Origin: Chlamydomonas sphaeroides
Lineage: Eukaryota; Chlorophyta; Chlorophyceae; Chlamydomonadales; Chlamydomonadaceae
Assembly (NCBI GenBank): GCA_001662425.1
Contig: BDDC01000092.1
Span: 52,762 to 116,761, forward strand
Direction: 5' to 3'
Length of the DNA stretch: 64,000 nt
Part shown: positions 32,001-40,947 of the stretch, piece after piece
Layout: each line of letters starts with the position of its first letter
Numbering within the stretch: the first letter of the stretch is position 1
The notes under the pieces: generated by a model
Told to the model about the DNA's origin: nothing
What the model saw: only the letters and a program-made list of their open reading frames with translations
Database searches by the model: none
Translations under genes and position numbers: made by a program

Positions 32001-34113
32001 CCGGCACTGGTAGCCCCGGTGCGGGTCAGAAGGGCGCGTCGGCGTTGGGGCACCTGCGCCAAGGCAGCCCCTGGAGGGCTCTGGCTGTGGTGGACCCGTG
32101 TTTCTGTAGGGCTGCGCCCCTCGGAGCACCTCCCCCGCCTCGCCTGTGCGCTGACGGGTGGCCTGTGCACTGGGCAGCCCTGCCCGCAACCCTGCGCGCA
32201 CGCCCGCAGCTCGGCCCCCTTCTTCCTGCCGGGCCCGGCGCCACGCGCCGCCCGCCCCTTCCGCCCCCTTGCCAATGTTCTCCCCTCCGGCCCCCCCCAC
32301 TAGGACATTCGTCACTGCTTTCGCAACCTCTACCCATCTTATACCCTGTTTCCCCCGCAGGACTTTGGCTTTGTCAACCTGCTGCAGTTCCAGCAGGAGG
32401 ACGCCGACGACCCGCTGGCCAAGCCCTGCATGCGCTACCACGAGCCAGTGGGCACCGTGACGCACCTGGCGCCGGAGACCATGGTGCAGGGTGAGCGCGG
32501 CGGCAGGGGAGGGAAGGGGATCAGGGCTGGGGCGTTGACGGCACACACCCAAGACCGCACCGCGCCAGCCCTTGATTGCGTGATGGCCCGCGTGGGCGGC
32601 CGAAGGACGGGCGTGCACCCTGCTGCCCTGCCGCCTTGCTGCCGTGCCCGGGCTTCCACTAGGAGATTTGCAACGGGTTCGTTACTCCCGCGGTGGCTCG
32701 CCGCCTGCCGCCCTGCCGCCCTGCCGCCCGCAGGCAGCAAGCTGGACCACAGCGTGGTGCGTCGTGGGGGGGCATTAGCAGCATAGGAAAGGGAATACTG
32801 GTGCCATGGGTAGAGGTTGCGAGAGCAGTGGATGAGGGGGGGTTGGCAGCACAGCGCGGCCTCGAGCGAGGCCTTGACGCGGCGTTGGCAGTAGTGCTCG
32901 GCGTTTCTCGCGCAGCTGGCGGCCAGGCGTATTGGGCAGCGTTGTGGATGTGTTCGCCCCCCTCGCCGTCACCCTCTCTCACCCGCGCTCACCCTCACCC
33001 TCGCCGTCGCCAACCCTCACCCTACTATTGTGAACAGGATATCTATGCGTACGGTATCCTCATGTGGTGAGTATGGGGTATGGCGGTGGGCTATGGGTGG
33101 GATCTACGCATTCGGGATCCCTTACGTGGCATCTTGTTGTGGCGAGTAGCTGAGTACATAGTGTGGGAGGGGGATCGACGCGTATGGGATCCTCATGTGT
33201 GAGTGCGTACTGTTTAATGGATGCGGAAAGTCGGAGTGGAATGTTGATCTGGATGGGTACAGGAGAGATGATGGGAGGGGGTAAGAGGCGTGGCAGCGCG
33301 AAGGTTGCATGACACGGGTCGAGGCCTTTTACGCGAACGGCGACTGACGTGGCGAGTGCCCGCGCGGCGAAGTCGTAGCCTGGGGTGTCATACCCCCACG
33401 TTGCGCGCTCGGTGCAAGTCTGCTCCTGGAGGGCCCCGCTGCTGCCGCTGCGCAGAGCCTCAAACCGCCTCCGCCCCAACCGTCTCAACCGCCAACCGCA
33501 GGGAGGTGCTCACCGGCAAGGCGCCGTACGCCGAGCACGCGGTCAACAACTTCCGGGTACGGACAGGTCACGGCAGCGCCCATCCTACATGCTCGCCCCG
33601 GCTCGCCCCCGCCCTCGCACACACCGTACTGCTGCTCCCATCGCGCCCCGGCGCCACGCCCCGTGCCGTACGCGCGCACCATACACACGACGCGCATGCC
33701 CGTAACCACGTGCTTGCCGTGCGTGCTGCCGTACCCGCAGGACGTGCCGTACAAGGTGGTGCGCGAGGGCATGCGGCCGGTCTTCCCGTCGAGCGCGCCC
33801 GCGGCCTTCAAGAGCGTGGCGCAGGTGCGGTGGGGAGCCCTGTTGGGGGCTAGCTAGGCATCCGGGGGCTCACATGCTCCACGCTGCATACGGAGCGCAT
33901 ACTGCACACACGACACGCCTGTTTCTGCTACTTGTAAATGAACACACCGCCGCGTGTGGGGTACTTTTAAACACGGTGTCGTCCGAGCTCGCTGCCTGCC
34001 GCCCCTCCTGCCCCTCGCAGTCGTGCTGGTCGCATGACCCGCAGCGCCGGCCCACGGCGGCGGCTCTGGTGGCGTCGCTGCAGCGCCTCATGGAGGCTGC
34101 CGCGCCGCGCTGA
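21181..34113 (+). CDS. Large TKL-like serine/threonine protein kinase
   Basis: Exons: 21181-21372, 21478-21587, 21808-22135, 23255-23824, 24173-24456, about 24550-24559, 24681-24920, 25553-26299, 26639-26740, 27282-27639, 27990-28074, 28338-28809, 28936-29054, 29248-29347, 29541-29732, 29910-30093, 30369-30397, 30799-30831, 31002-31173, 31509-31597, 31838-31906, 32361-32490, 32734-32756, 33038-33066, 33502-33556, 33741-33824, 34021-34113; 1632 aa. The 10-base exon at 24550 is the weakest call but is needed for phase. The protein starts MPLLCCFGG, has about 1200 residues of Ala/Gly/Pro-rich sequence of unknown fold (possible GAF-like parts), then a kinase domain: GSGGCSVVY loop, VAVK lysine (about 1243), HCDVKPANVLL catalytic loop, DFG (about 1496), LAPETM, DIYAYGILMWEVLTGKAPY and RRPTAAALV. 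All residues needed for catalysis are present, but HRD is HCD. The family is expanded in volvocine algae. The first N run lies in the intron between 22135 and 23255. Substrate unknown. Confidence 0.85.
22562..22936. other. Assembly gap (375 N)
   Basis: Run of N that starts directly after a C homopolymer. It sits in a kinase intron whose flanking exons (22135 and 23255) join in phase, so no coding sequence need be missing. Confidence 0.99.
23023..23069. repeat. (CCCATA)n microsatellite
   Basis: About seven CCCATA hexamers in a kinase intron just right of the first gap. Confidence 0.95.
27695..27719 (+). repeat. Exact copy of a kinase exon end plus 5' splice site
   Basis: CGCTGCTGCAACGTGAGAGC plus CGGGC is identical, 25 of 25 bases, to 27628-27652, which spans the exon end at 27639 and its donor. 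The offset is 67 bases, so use of the second donor would shift the frame. Confidence 0.95.
31571..31790 (+). repeat. 108-bp tandem repeat over the kinase catalytic-loop exon end
   Basis: The exon end and donor at 31571-31606 recur at 31679-31713 (GCCATGCA, TGTGCACTGCGACGTGAGGGG-like). The following AGGGTTCGTGT is repeated again near 31755, so about 2.5 units are present. The frame stays open between the two donors (36 codons). Confidence 0.9.
32308..32343 (+). repeat. Dispersed intronic motif A
   Basis: TCGTCACTGCTTTCGCAACC then TCTACCCATCTTATAC, ending about 17 bases before the acceptor at 32360. Inverted copies are at 5690-5726 and 32806-32837, and a partial sense copy is at 1957-1986. Confidence 0.75.
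32661..32689 (+). repeat. Dispersed intronic motif B, kinase copy
   Basis: AGGAGATTTGCAACGGGTTC then GTTACTCCC, about 45-70 bases upstream of the acceptor at 32733. Confidence 0.65.
33037..33204 (+). repeat. Three tandem copies of a kinase microexon
   Basis: The 29-base exon at 33038-33066 (GATATCTATGCGTACGGTAT...) has related copies at 33101-33129 (GATCTACGCATTCGGGATCC) and 33173-33204 (GATCGACGCGTATGGGATCC). The third keeps a donor-like GTGAGT; neither copy has a clear acceptor. Confidence 0.8.
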
Positions 34114-34477
34114 GCTGCGCCACAATGTGCCGCTGTGGCGGCGCCGCCGCGCAGAGGCGTCCTGCGGCGGCGCCGCCGCCGCTGCAGCTAGATGTACTGT
34201 GGCGGCGCCGCCGCGCTGAGCCGTCTTGAGGCGGCGGCGGGGGTGGGCACTGGCGAGGAGGTGCGGTTTGGGGGCCGGGGTTGCGGGCGGGTTGCGGGGG
34301 ACGAAAGCATTGTTCGAGAAGATTGCAATGGCGCCGGCCCTGGCGCGGTGGGGGCGTACGTAAGGGCGCCGCCCAGGGCGTCTGGGGAATGGTGGCTGCG
34401 GCGAGAACCCCGGAATGGAGGCGGGCGGGAGTGGTGGTGGGGGGCAATGGAGGCGGGCGGCGGGGGGGGGGGGATTT

Positions 34478-34804
34478 NNNNNNNNNNNNNNNNNNNNNNN
34501 NNNNNNNNNNNNNNNNNNNNNNNNNNNNNNNNNNNNNNNNNNNNNNNNNNNNNNNNNNNNNNNNNNNNNNNNNNNNNNNNNNNNNNNNNNNNNNNNNNNN
34601 NNNNNNNNNNNNNNNNNNNNNNNNNNNNNNNNNNNNNNNNNNNNNNNNNNNNNNNNNNNNNNNNNNNNNNNNNNNNNNNNNNNNNNNNNNNNNNNNNNNN
34701 NNNNNNNNNNNNNNNNNNNNNNNNNNNNNNNNNNNNNNNNNNNNNNNNNNNNNNNNNNNNNNNNNNNNNNNNNNNNNNNNNNNNNNNNNNNNNNNNNNNN
34801 NNNN
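34478..34804. other. Assembly gap (327 N)
   Basis: The left flank is a G homopolymer ending GGATTT and the right flank also begins GGATTT, so the two contigs may overlap and the gap may be an artefact. Confidence 0.99.
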
Positions 34805-36283
34805 GGATTTCGTTGGCCGGGTTGCTGGTCTGGCCGGTCTTTTCACAGGCCGTCGTGACCCATAGGCCGTCGTGACCCCTGCCCCGAGCAGCTTTTGACC
34901 CCGACACGTCACGCTGTGTTCGTTCCGGCGGTTGGACGGATAGCCACACCGTCAACCGCCAACCGCTGTTTGGACAGCAACGCATAACGGCTTCGGCATG
35001 CGGTTGTCTTTCTGCCTGTGCGCCTCTGCCGGTGTGGCGTGAGTGGGGTGGGGCCTGGCCGCCATTTTATGGGACGCGATGTGATATCTTTCGTGGCCCC
35101 CGCTCTGTGACGGTATGACATGCTTGCGCGCGTTGCTGTGCCCCCATGCCCGGCGCCCGGCGCCGCCGCCTGCTCAACGGCGCTTCAAAGGCCCGGTTTG
35201 CGTTTTGCGAAGCGCCATGTGCGGCCGTGTGTGGGTCAGTACATGGCAGGCTTGGATCGAGATACGGATTGAGGACGGGTATGTACGGACTCAAGTACGG
35301 ACTGGGTTGTGTGCGGCAATCTACCGGCGCGGCCTGCAGTCCTGCGACTGCTGCTGCCGCACCTCCGCTGCTCCGAAGAGATCGGCTGCGAGTGGGGTTG
35401 GCGTGGAGAGGCGCCGGGGTTTGACTTGCTGCGAGGCGGGGTGGGCCGGTCAGGGCCCCAAACGCGCACTGTCGCACCCTCGCCGTTGTTGTGTTGTGAG
35501 TTGGGGCCTTGGCCGGCCTTGTAGGTGGGATGCCCCGTACGTAGTTGCCGTACTGGAGATTGTCGTACTGGAAGTTGCCGCATACGTCGCAGAGCGGGGG
35601 GAGGGCTGCAGACGTTTCGGCGCGGGGGCTCGGCAGGGCGGCGCATGGGCGTGCGGTTGCCTGAGCTCGGGCGGGCATGTGGGGGCCTACGTTTATTCGT
35701 TCATGTTGGCGCGTAATGTGTGCATGAAGCCGGGGCCGGCGAGCGCCGTAGCGTTGCTGAGGATGAGGATGCGGTGCTGCGGCTGTGTGCTGCCGGCCGG
35801 TGCGGCCGCGGCGGCCTCGCGAGCTGCGGGTCTAGGCGCCCTGCATTTAGCCCCCCTGGATCTAGCCTGTTGCATGAGCGCGGGTGTGACCATGCGTGCG
35901 TCTTCAAAGAAGACAGGGCACTGTCTGTCCTGGATCCTTCAACTTTCTCGAGGCCTGCTTGCCTGGATTTTGCTGCTGCAGGGTGCCGCGCGGCGACGCC
36001 GGGCGCTGCGGGCGTGCCGCATGGGGTCCGCGGATTCCGCGGCAGCACGTTTCGTTTGGTTGGAGCTGTCGTCGGCGCTGCGTGCTGCCCGTGCGTAGCC
36101 CTCGACGCTCAGGGCGCTGTGGCCGGATGCGCGGCCCAGGCAGCGGCGTGCGGGCGGCCTCGGGTGAATGCGGCCCGTGGGGAGTGGATAGCAGGCCGCT
36201 GCCGCCGCTGCCTTGGGTCGGGGCCCATGAGCCGTGACGCGCTGCTGCCGCTGTCGCAAAGTGCATGTCGTGTGCGCGCAGTG

Positions 36284-36306
36284 CCGTACGGTACGGTACG
36301 GTACGG
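36284..36306. repeat. (GTACG)n run
   Basis: Four tandem CGGTA/GTACG pentamers in intergenic DNA; the same GTACGG word is common in introns across the window. Confidence 0.9.
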
Positions 36307-37337
36307 CGCCGTGTCGTACGGGAGCAACGTTGGTTGCGTGGGGAGAGCTCACGAGGGGAGGCGGGGTGTCTGTTCCGGATGAGAGGGTTGAGGGGGGCCT
36401 GCGGTGAGCGCGAGAGCCGTGTGGCTTGGACCCGGCATAAAGCCGTGCAGACGGCGCGGAGCACTGGGTCGACCCAATGAGAGTCGTGGTGAGCGGACAA
36501 GGCTGGCGGATGCCTTTGTGGATGGTGGTTCGTCGTGTGCGACTTGCGTTAAGAGCGGACGTCTTGCTTGCACAGCAAGCTTGCATCAAGCCGGATACTC
36601 CTGCTTGATATCAAGCTGCGGTTCACGCAATAGGGGCTGCGCGCGGCGCCGGCAATCGGAGTGCGGGCTTCGGGCGGTGGTGGTTAGTTGACAAAGACTT
36701 TGATGGCGGTGGTGGCGTTCTGTAGAAAGTGTTTTGAATGGTGGTGGTGGCTGCGGCTACGCGGGGTGAGGACCCAGGGGTCTGTGGGGGCATGGATGGC
36801 AACGCTGTCCATATGTAGAGCCATGCTTACGTATCGCACTGCCGAGCGCAGTCCTCGGCTGCGGTTCCAAGGCCGCAAGACAACCTGAAGCTACCGTCAG
36901 CAGCAGTCAGGAGCATCGCTGTGCAGGCACACAAGCTGCGGATGGAGGCTCAGCCTCCGGGCGCTGCCAGGGTGCCGGAGCGCCGCTGCTCCAGCAGGCA
37001 TGCCGCCACGTCTCCGGTACGCCAAGGGGCCCCTGCACACCGCTGCTTGGAGCAGTCGGTCGAGCCCCGCCCGATCGGGGGCCGCCCACAGGCTGAGCAT
37101 GGCGGGAGGTCGGGATATGTTCGCCAAGCGCGCGAGCCATGGGGTGGCCGCGAGCTGCTCACGGCCCCCCCCCCAGGCGCTGGCCGAGCTTGGCGGCGAT
37201 GGTTTCCTGGGCGCGCGTGTGCTGCACTCGGAGCGCCGAGCAGCAGCCTGTGTCCGTGCGCGACGGCGCCGAGCAGATTGTCTAGATAGAGGTGGGTTCC
37301 GATCTCCAGGATAGCTAGCGCAAGGCGACAGGGCCGC

Positions 37338-37342
37338 TTACA
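37338..37342 (-). terminator. TGTAA poly(A) signal of the DUF1995 gene
   Basis: TTACA on the + strand, TGTAA for the leftward gene; about 610 bases past its stop at 37949. Confidence 0.4.
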
Positions 37343-37948
37343 CGAGCGCGGCGCCCGGGCAGCTCGCGGCTCACCCCACAGGAGCGCCAGTCGCCGGACA
37401 CTGCGTAGCCCAGCCCCCCTGCGCCCACCCCACCATCATACGCCCATACGTCCTGGCATCAAAGGTACGTACTGTCGTGGCACATGCATTGATAGGCGGA
37501 TGGCAGCCAGTCGGGGCAGCATCCGATGGTCTACACGACGACATCCATCGACACGACCCCAACCTCACAGCCATCAGTCGCAGCCACCGACGCAGAGCCG
37601 TGCGTCCACCGATGTGCGATGTTCGGGGGAGCCGCGAGCCACATAGCGGCATGCCACGCCGCCGACACCACCGTAGACCACCCGCGACACGCATGAACGT
37701 ACTACCATACAAGCGGGCATCGGTTCGCGGCGCCGCGCCCCGAAGTGCTCTTCTCTGAGCATACCTGCACTACACAGCCCTCTTCATCGAGCTCTGGGTA
37801 TGGCACCCAAGGGAGATGGCACCCTTTTAGCGAGCCTACGGGAGTACGTACATGCATCTCGCCACCCACGCAATCCTCTGCGATGCCGCACACTAGCTCT
37901 TCCATATCTTCCACACATATGAATGGTCGCTGTCATCCGTCAGACCGC

Positions 37949-40714
37949 TCAGAACCATCCCGGCTGCTCCAGCCCCATCTCCTTCGCCTGCAGCGAGGGG
38001 CGCGAAGCAATTGCGACCGTTTGTCAGCAGGGCCGCGAGCAGGGCTGCGAGCAGCATTGCCAGCAGGCCAGCCTCCACCGCCCAGCCTGCGGATCGCACA
38101 ACCCCAACCCGCAGTCGCAAGCACACAAACAGCCCCCACCTTCTTCTGCATCGCGGGTTTGGCCTCCGCCAGCTTTTCCACGATGGTCTGCACCCCGGGC
38201 CGCACGGGGGTGGCCAGAACCACGTCCCCAAGGCACCGCACGTCGGCTGCGGGGGCCGAGGCACGAGCGGGGCGGCAGACAAAGACACAACCGAGCGCGC
38301 GTCAAGGGAGCAACATCCGAGGAAGCGGCGCAGGCAGCGCATACGAGATGCACTGCTTCATGCGGTAGAGCGCCAGGGGGACGCCAACGCACGAGTCAGA
38401 CAGCCACCCACGTGTGCCTGCCAGGAACAGCGCCCAGCAGTGCGGCAAGGCACCCAGACAGGGAGCCGCATGACGGCGTGAGACGGTACGACACAGCTCC
38501 GCCAGCAACCGCCCAACCACTCACGCGTGCCGGCCGGGTAGAGCGCCCAACGGTGCGGCCACACGCGGTGCAGCAGCCCGCAGGCGCCGCGGCTGGTGCG
38601 CAGCACGCGGCAGTAGTACAGCGGCTCCCAGGCGTCCGCCGCCATCACCTCGCCCGCGCGGCGGCGCAGGTTCCTGCGCGGCGCGCCGCAGGGGGTCATG
38701 CCACATGCGTCGGAGGGGCAGTGTTTGGTGGGCGTCCTGCCCGGGGCGTGGCTTGCGGCGCCTGCTGTAGCGCGACAGCACTGCGGTCCGCTGGCTGGCG
38801 CCCAGCCAGCTCCAGCTGCCGCTGCGCCAGGCGCCCCGACCCGCCCCTGCCACGACCCGCTGTGCCCGTGAGCCAACCACCGCCGCCATGTCACAAGGTA
38901 CGACAATTGTACGACAACGGGCCGCGCTGTGGATCCGAGTGTCCCATGGGTCGGCGCGCAGCACGCACCACTGCCATGGCTGGCCCACGCTGCTGGAGTC
39001 ACCCGTCCACTGCGGGTTGACGGCGATGACCGTGTGGCCGGGCCGCGTGACGCGGCTGCCGTAGCCGCTGCGGGGTTGGGATGGGGTCAGGTGGGCGGGA
39101 GGGCGGGACAGGACGGCGGCGTGTGTCAGCCAGCGCAGGCACGCTGCGGCGCGTTACAGCGCCATGGAGCCCTCACGAGCGCAACTGGATTGACTGCCGG
39201 TGCTTTGAACTGGTCAAGCGCGAGGCATATCGCTAGCATCCGCGGAAGCAAAACAGCAGCGACAAACTACGCCTCCCACGATGGGCAGTGCGCAGAGGTA
39301 CACGGAAACGCGTCATTAGTTTAATCGCTTGCAGCGGAAAGGCGTAGACGCTTTCCCCAACCACACACTCACCCGTCCAGCAGCTTCACGAGCGACGGCA
39401 CCGTGGCGTTGGTGACGTTGGCTATGAGCGTGGTGTGCGAGCCCATGGACCACAGCCCCACGCCGTCGGCGCCGTCCTCGCAGAAGCCCAGGAACTCGTG
39501 CTCGTAGCTGCGGGGGCGTAAGACAAGCAGGAGAGGAGATGGGAGGGTGCGTTGATGCGCCGGTTCGGTGGTACCGGCAGGCTATGGTGTTATCCTCCCT
39601 GTGTGCTGACCTGCCGCGTGTCTAGCCAGCACCGCTTGATGGGGCGGCTTAGCCAGCCAGGGATGGGCGGCAGGTGATTCTGACCCCTCAACCCGCCGCC
39701 TACCCACATCGCCACCGTCTTGCAGAACACACACCTTTGCCTCGGACCCATCACCCCTCGCTCACCACATGTGTTTACTTAAAAACGAACACACGTTCTC
39801 CTCGGACCCCTCACCCCTCCCAACTCACCCCTCCAGCAGCGCCTCCACCACGGACCGCACAACCCGGAAGCGCTGCACATCGCCGCCCGGGTAGTCGCCC
39901 TCCTCCTCCCGGCACACCAGGTCGGGTTGCTGCACATCTCCTGATGGCAAGAACAGGGAAAACAACGGGATGAGAGAGAGTGTGTGGTGTGTGTTTCGTG
40001 GAGGGTCCGGGCAGCTCGGGTGCCCGCTTTGGAGCCCGCCCAGCTCACCTCGTCCCAGGAAGCCGACCCGCTGCGACGGCAGCGGCAGCTCGATCATGAG
40101 CCGGTGGCCATCGCTGGGACCAGCGGCAGCGCCGCTTAGCCGGCGCGCCGCTGAGTCATCGCCGTCGCTGTCGTCAGTGCTCGCCGCGGGCGAGGTCGAG
40201 GCCGAGGTGGCGGCAATGGTCTCGCGGTAGAGGCGCAGCGCAGCGCGCGCCTGTCGCACTGCCTCGCTGACGGTCCTGTTAGCAGGATAGCGAGCAGGAT
40301 AGCAAGCAAGGGTGATGTTTGCTGGGGTGGCGGCGCGAGGGCAGTCGGTGACGCGGGGCGGGCAGGCGGTGACGGTCGGGGCTTGGCGGGAGAGGTGCTT
40401 ATAAGCGACCGTCATATCTTGCGGGCCACCTACTTTGGGGGCGCTGGGGTAGGGCCCACGTTGACGTCTGGGTGCGGGTCAAGAGCTGGAGCCACGCGCG
40501 GTGCGGCGGATGGCGCCGCGGCCGCGCGGATGCATCGCGCGGGCACCCGTCGCCCCAGCGCACGGGAACACAGCGAGGGCGAAGTCTTCACTTGCATCTT
40601 ATTGTCGGCAACGTCGGTGGGGAGTAAGGGGGACGCTCGGCGGTCGCGGATGTTCGAGGTTCGAGCGAGTGGTGTCAGTGGTGTCGCGGCGATACGTGCG
40701 CAAGAAGCGAGCAT
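37949..40714 (-). CDS. DUF1995 protein, probably plastid-targeted
   Basis: Eight exons on the minus strand: 40714-40434, 40275-40049, 39940-39829, 39507-39373, 39067-38969, 38673-38525, 38246-38140, 37987-37949; all phases fit, giving 382 aa. The first 90 or so residues are rich in Ser, Arg, Ala and Thr (MLASCARIAATPLTPLARTS), as in chloroplast transit peptides. Then come features of the DUF1995 family: TVSEAVRQARAALRLY, RLMIELPLPSQRVGFLGRG, YPGGDVQRFRVVRSVVEALL, EFLGFCEDGADGVGLWSM, HTVIAVNPQWTGDSS, WEPLYYCRVLRTSRGACGLL and a short end, KEMGLEQPGWF. In plants a member (LPA3) helps photosystem II assembly; whether this one does is unknown. It starts 233 bp from the divergent PPAN gene. The intron after the 38525 donor contains a strong copy of the exon end. 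Confidence 0.85.
38391..38440 (-). repeat. Copy of DUF1995 exon 6 end plus 5' splice site
   Basis: Minus strand reads PHCWALFLAGTRGWL against PHRWALYPAGTREWL at the real exon end and donor (38550-38509). The donor in the copy is GTGGGT. The offset is 113 bases. Confidence 0.88.
39731..39829 (-). repeat. Tandem duplication over the DUF1995 exon 3 donor
   Basis: Minus-strand GGTGAG...GGGGTGAGGGGTCCGAGG at 39829-39791 recurs at 39767-39731 as GGTGAGCGAGGGGTGATGGG then TCCGAGG, followed in both by a GTGTGTTC-like stretch. Confidence 0.7.
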
Positions 40715-40947
40715 ATAGCAGCTATGGTGCGAGCCTGTCTATGTGTGGCGGGGGGCAAGGCCAAACCCCAAGCTTTTCCCCATCGTCGCTCGGTGACACG
40801 CGACGGTTCGCCAACCCGAATGCATTCCCGTCACCTACGTAATACGATAGACGTCATCACACTCTGTGCTGCTGCCTCAGACTCGTGCGCACGCCGAACC
40901 CTTCTCGGGCTGTTTCGTTTACCAAACCTTCACCTTAGCGCAGCGCC
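40715..40947. promoter_or_regulatory. Bidirectional upstream region, DUF1995/PPAN
   Basis: Only 233 bp separate the two divergent start codons, so promoters and 5' UTRs of both genes must fit here. No TATA box is clear. Confidence 0.45.

Larger units (their letters stand above)
34114..37337. other. Gene-poor stretch after the kinase
   Basis: I see no supported gene here. It holds the kinase 3' UTR (no TGTAA visible before the gap), a duplicated GTGGCGGCGCCGCCGCGC near 34135 and 34199, the second gap, a (GTACG)n run at 36284-36306, and many short open frames with no motif or splice partner. Confidence 0.5.

Noticed and set aside
35115..36098. 327-codon + strand frame after the kinase
   Set aside because: No recognisable motif, several in-frame low-complexity runs and no splice-linked partners; GC-rich DNA gives such frames by chance.
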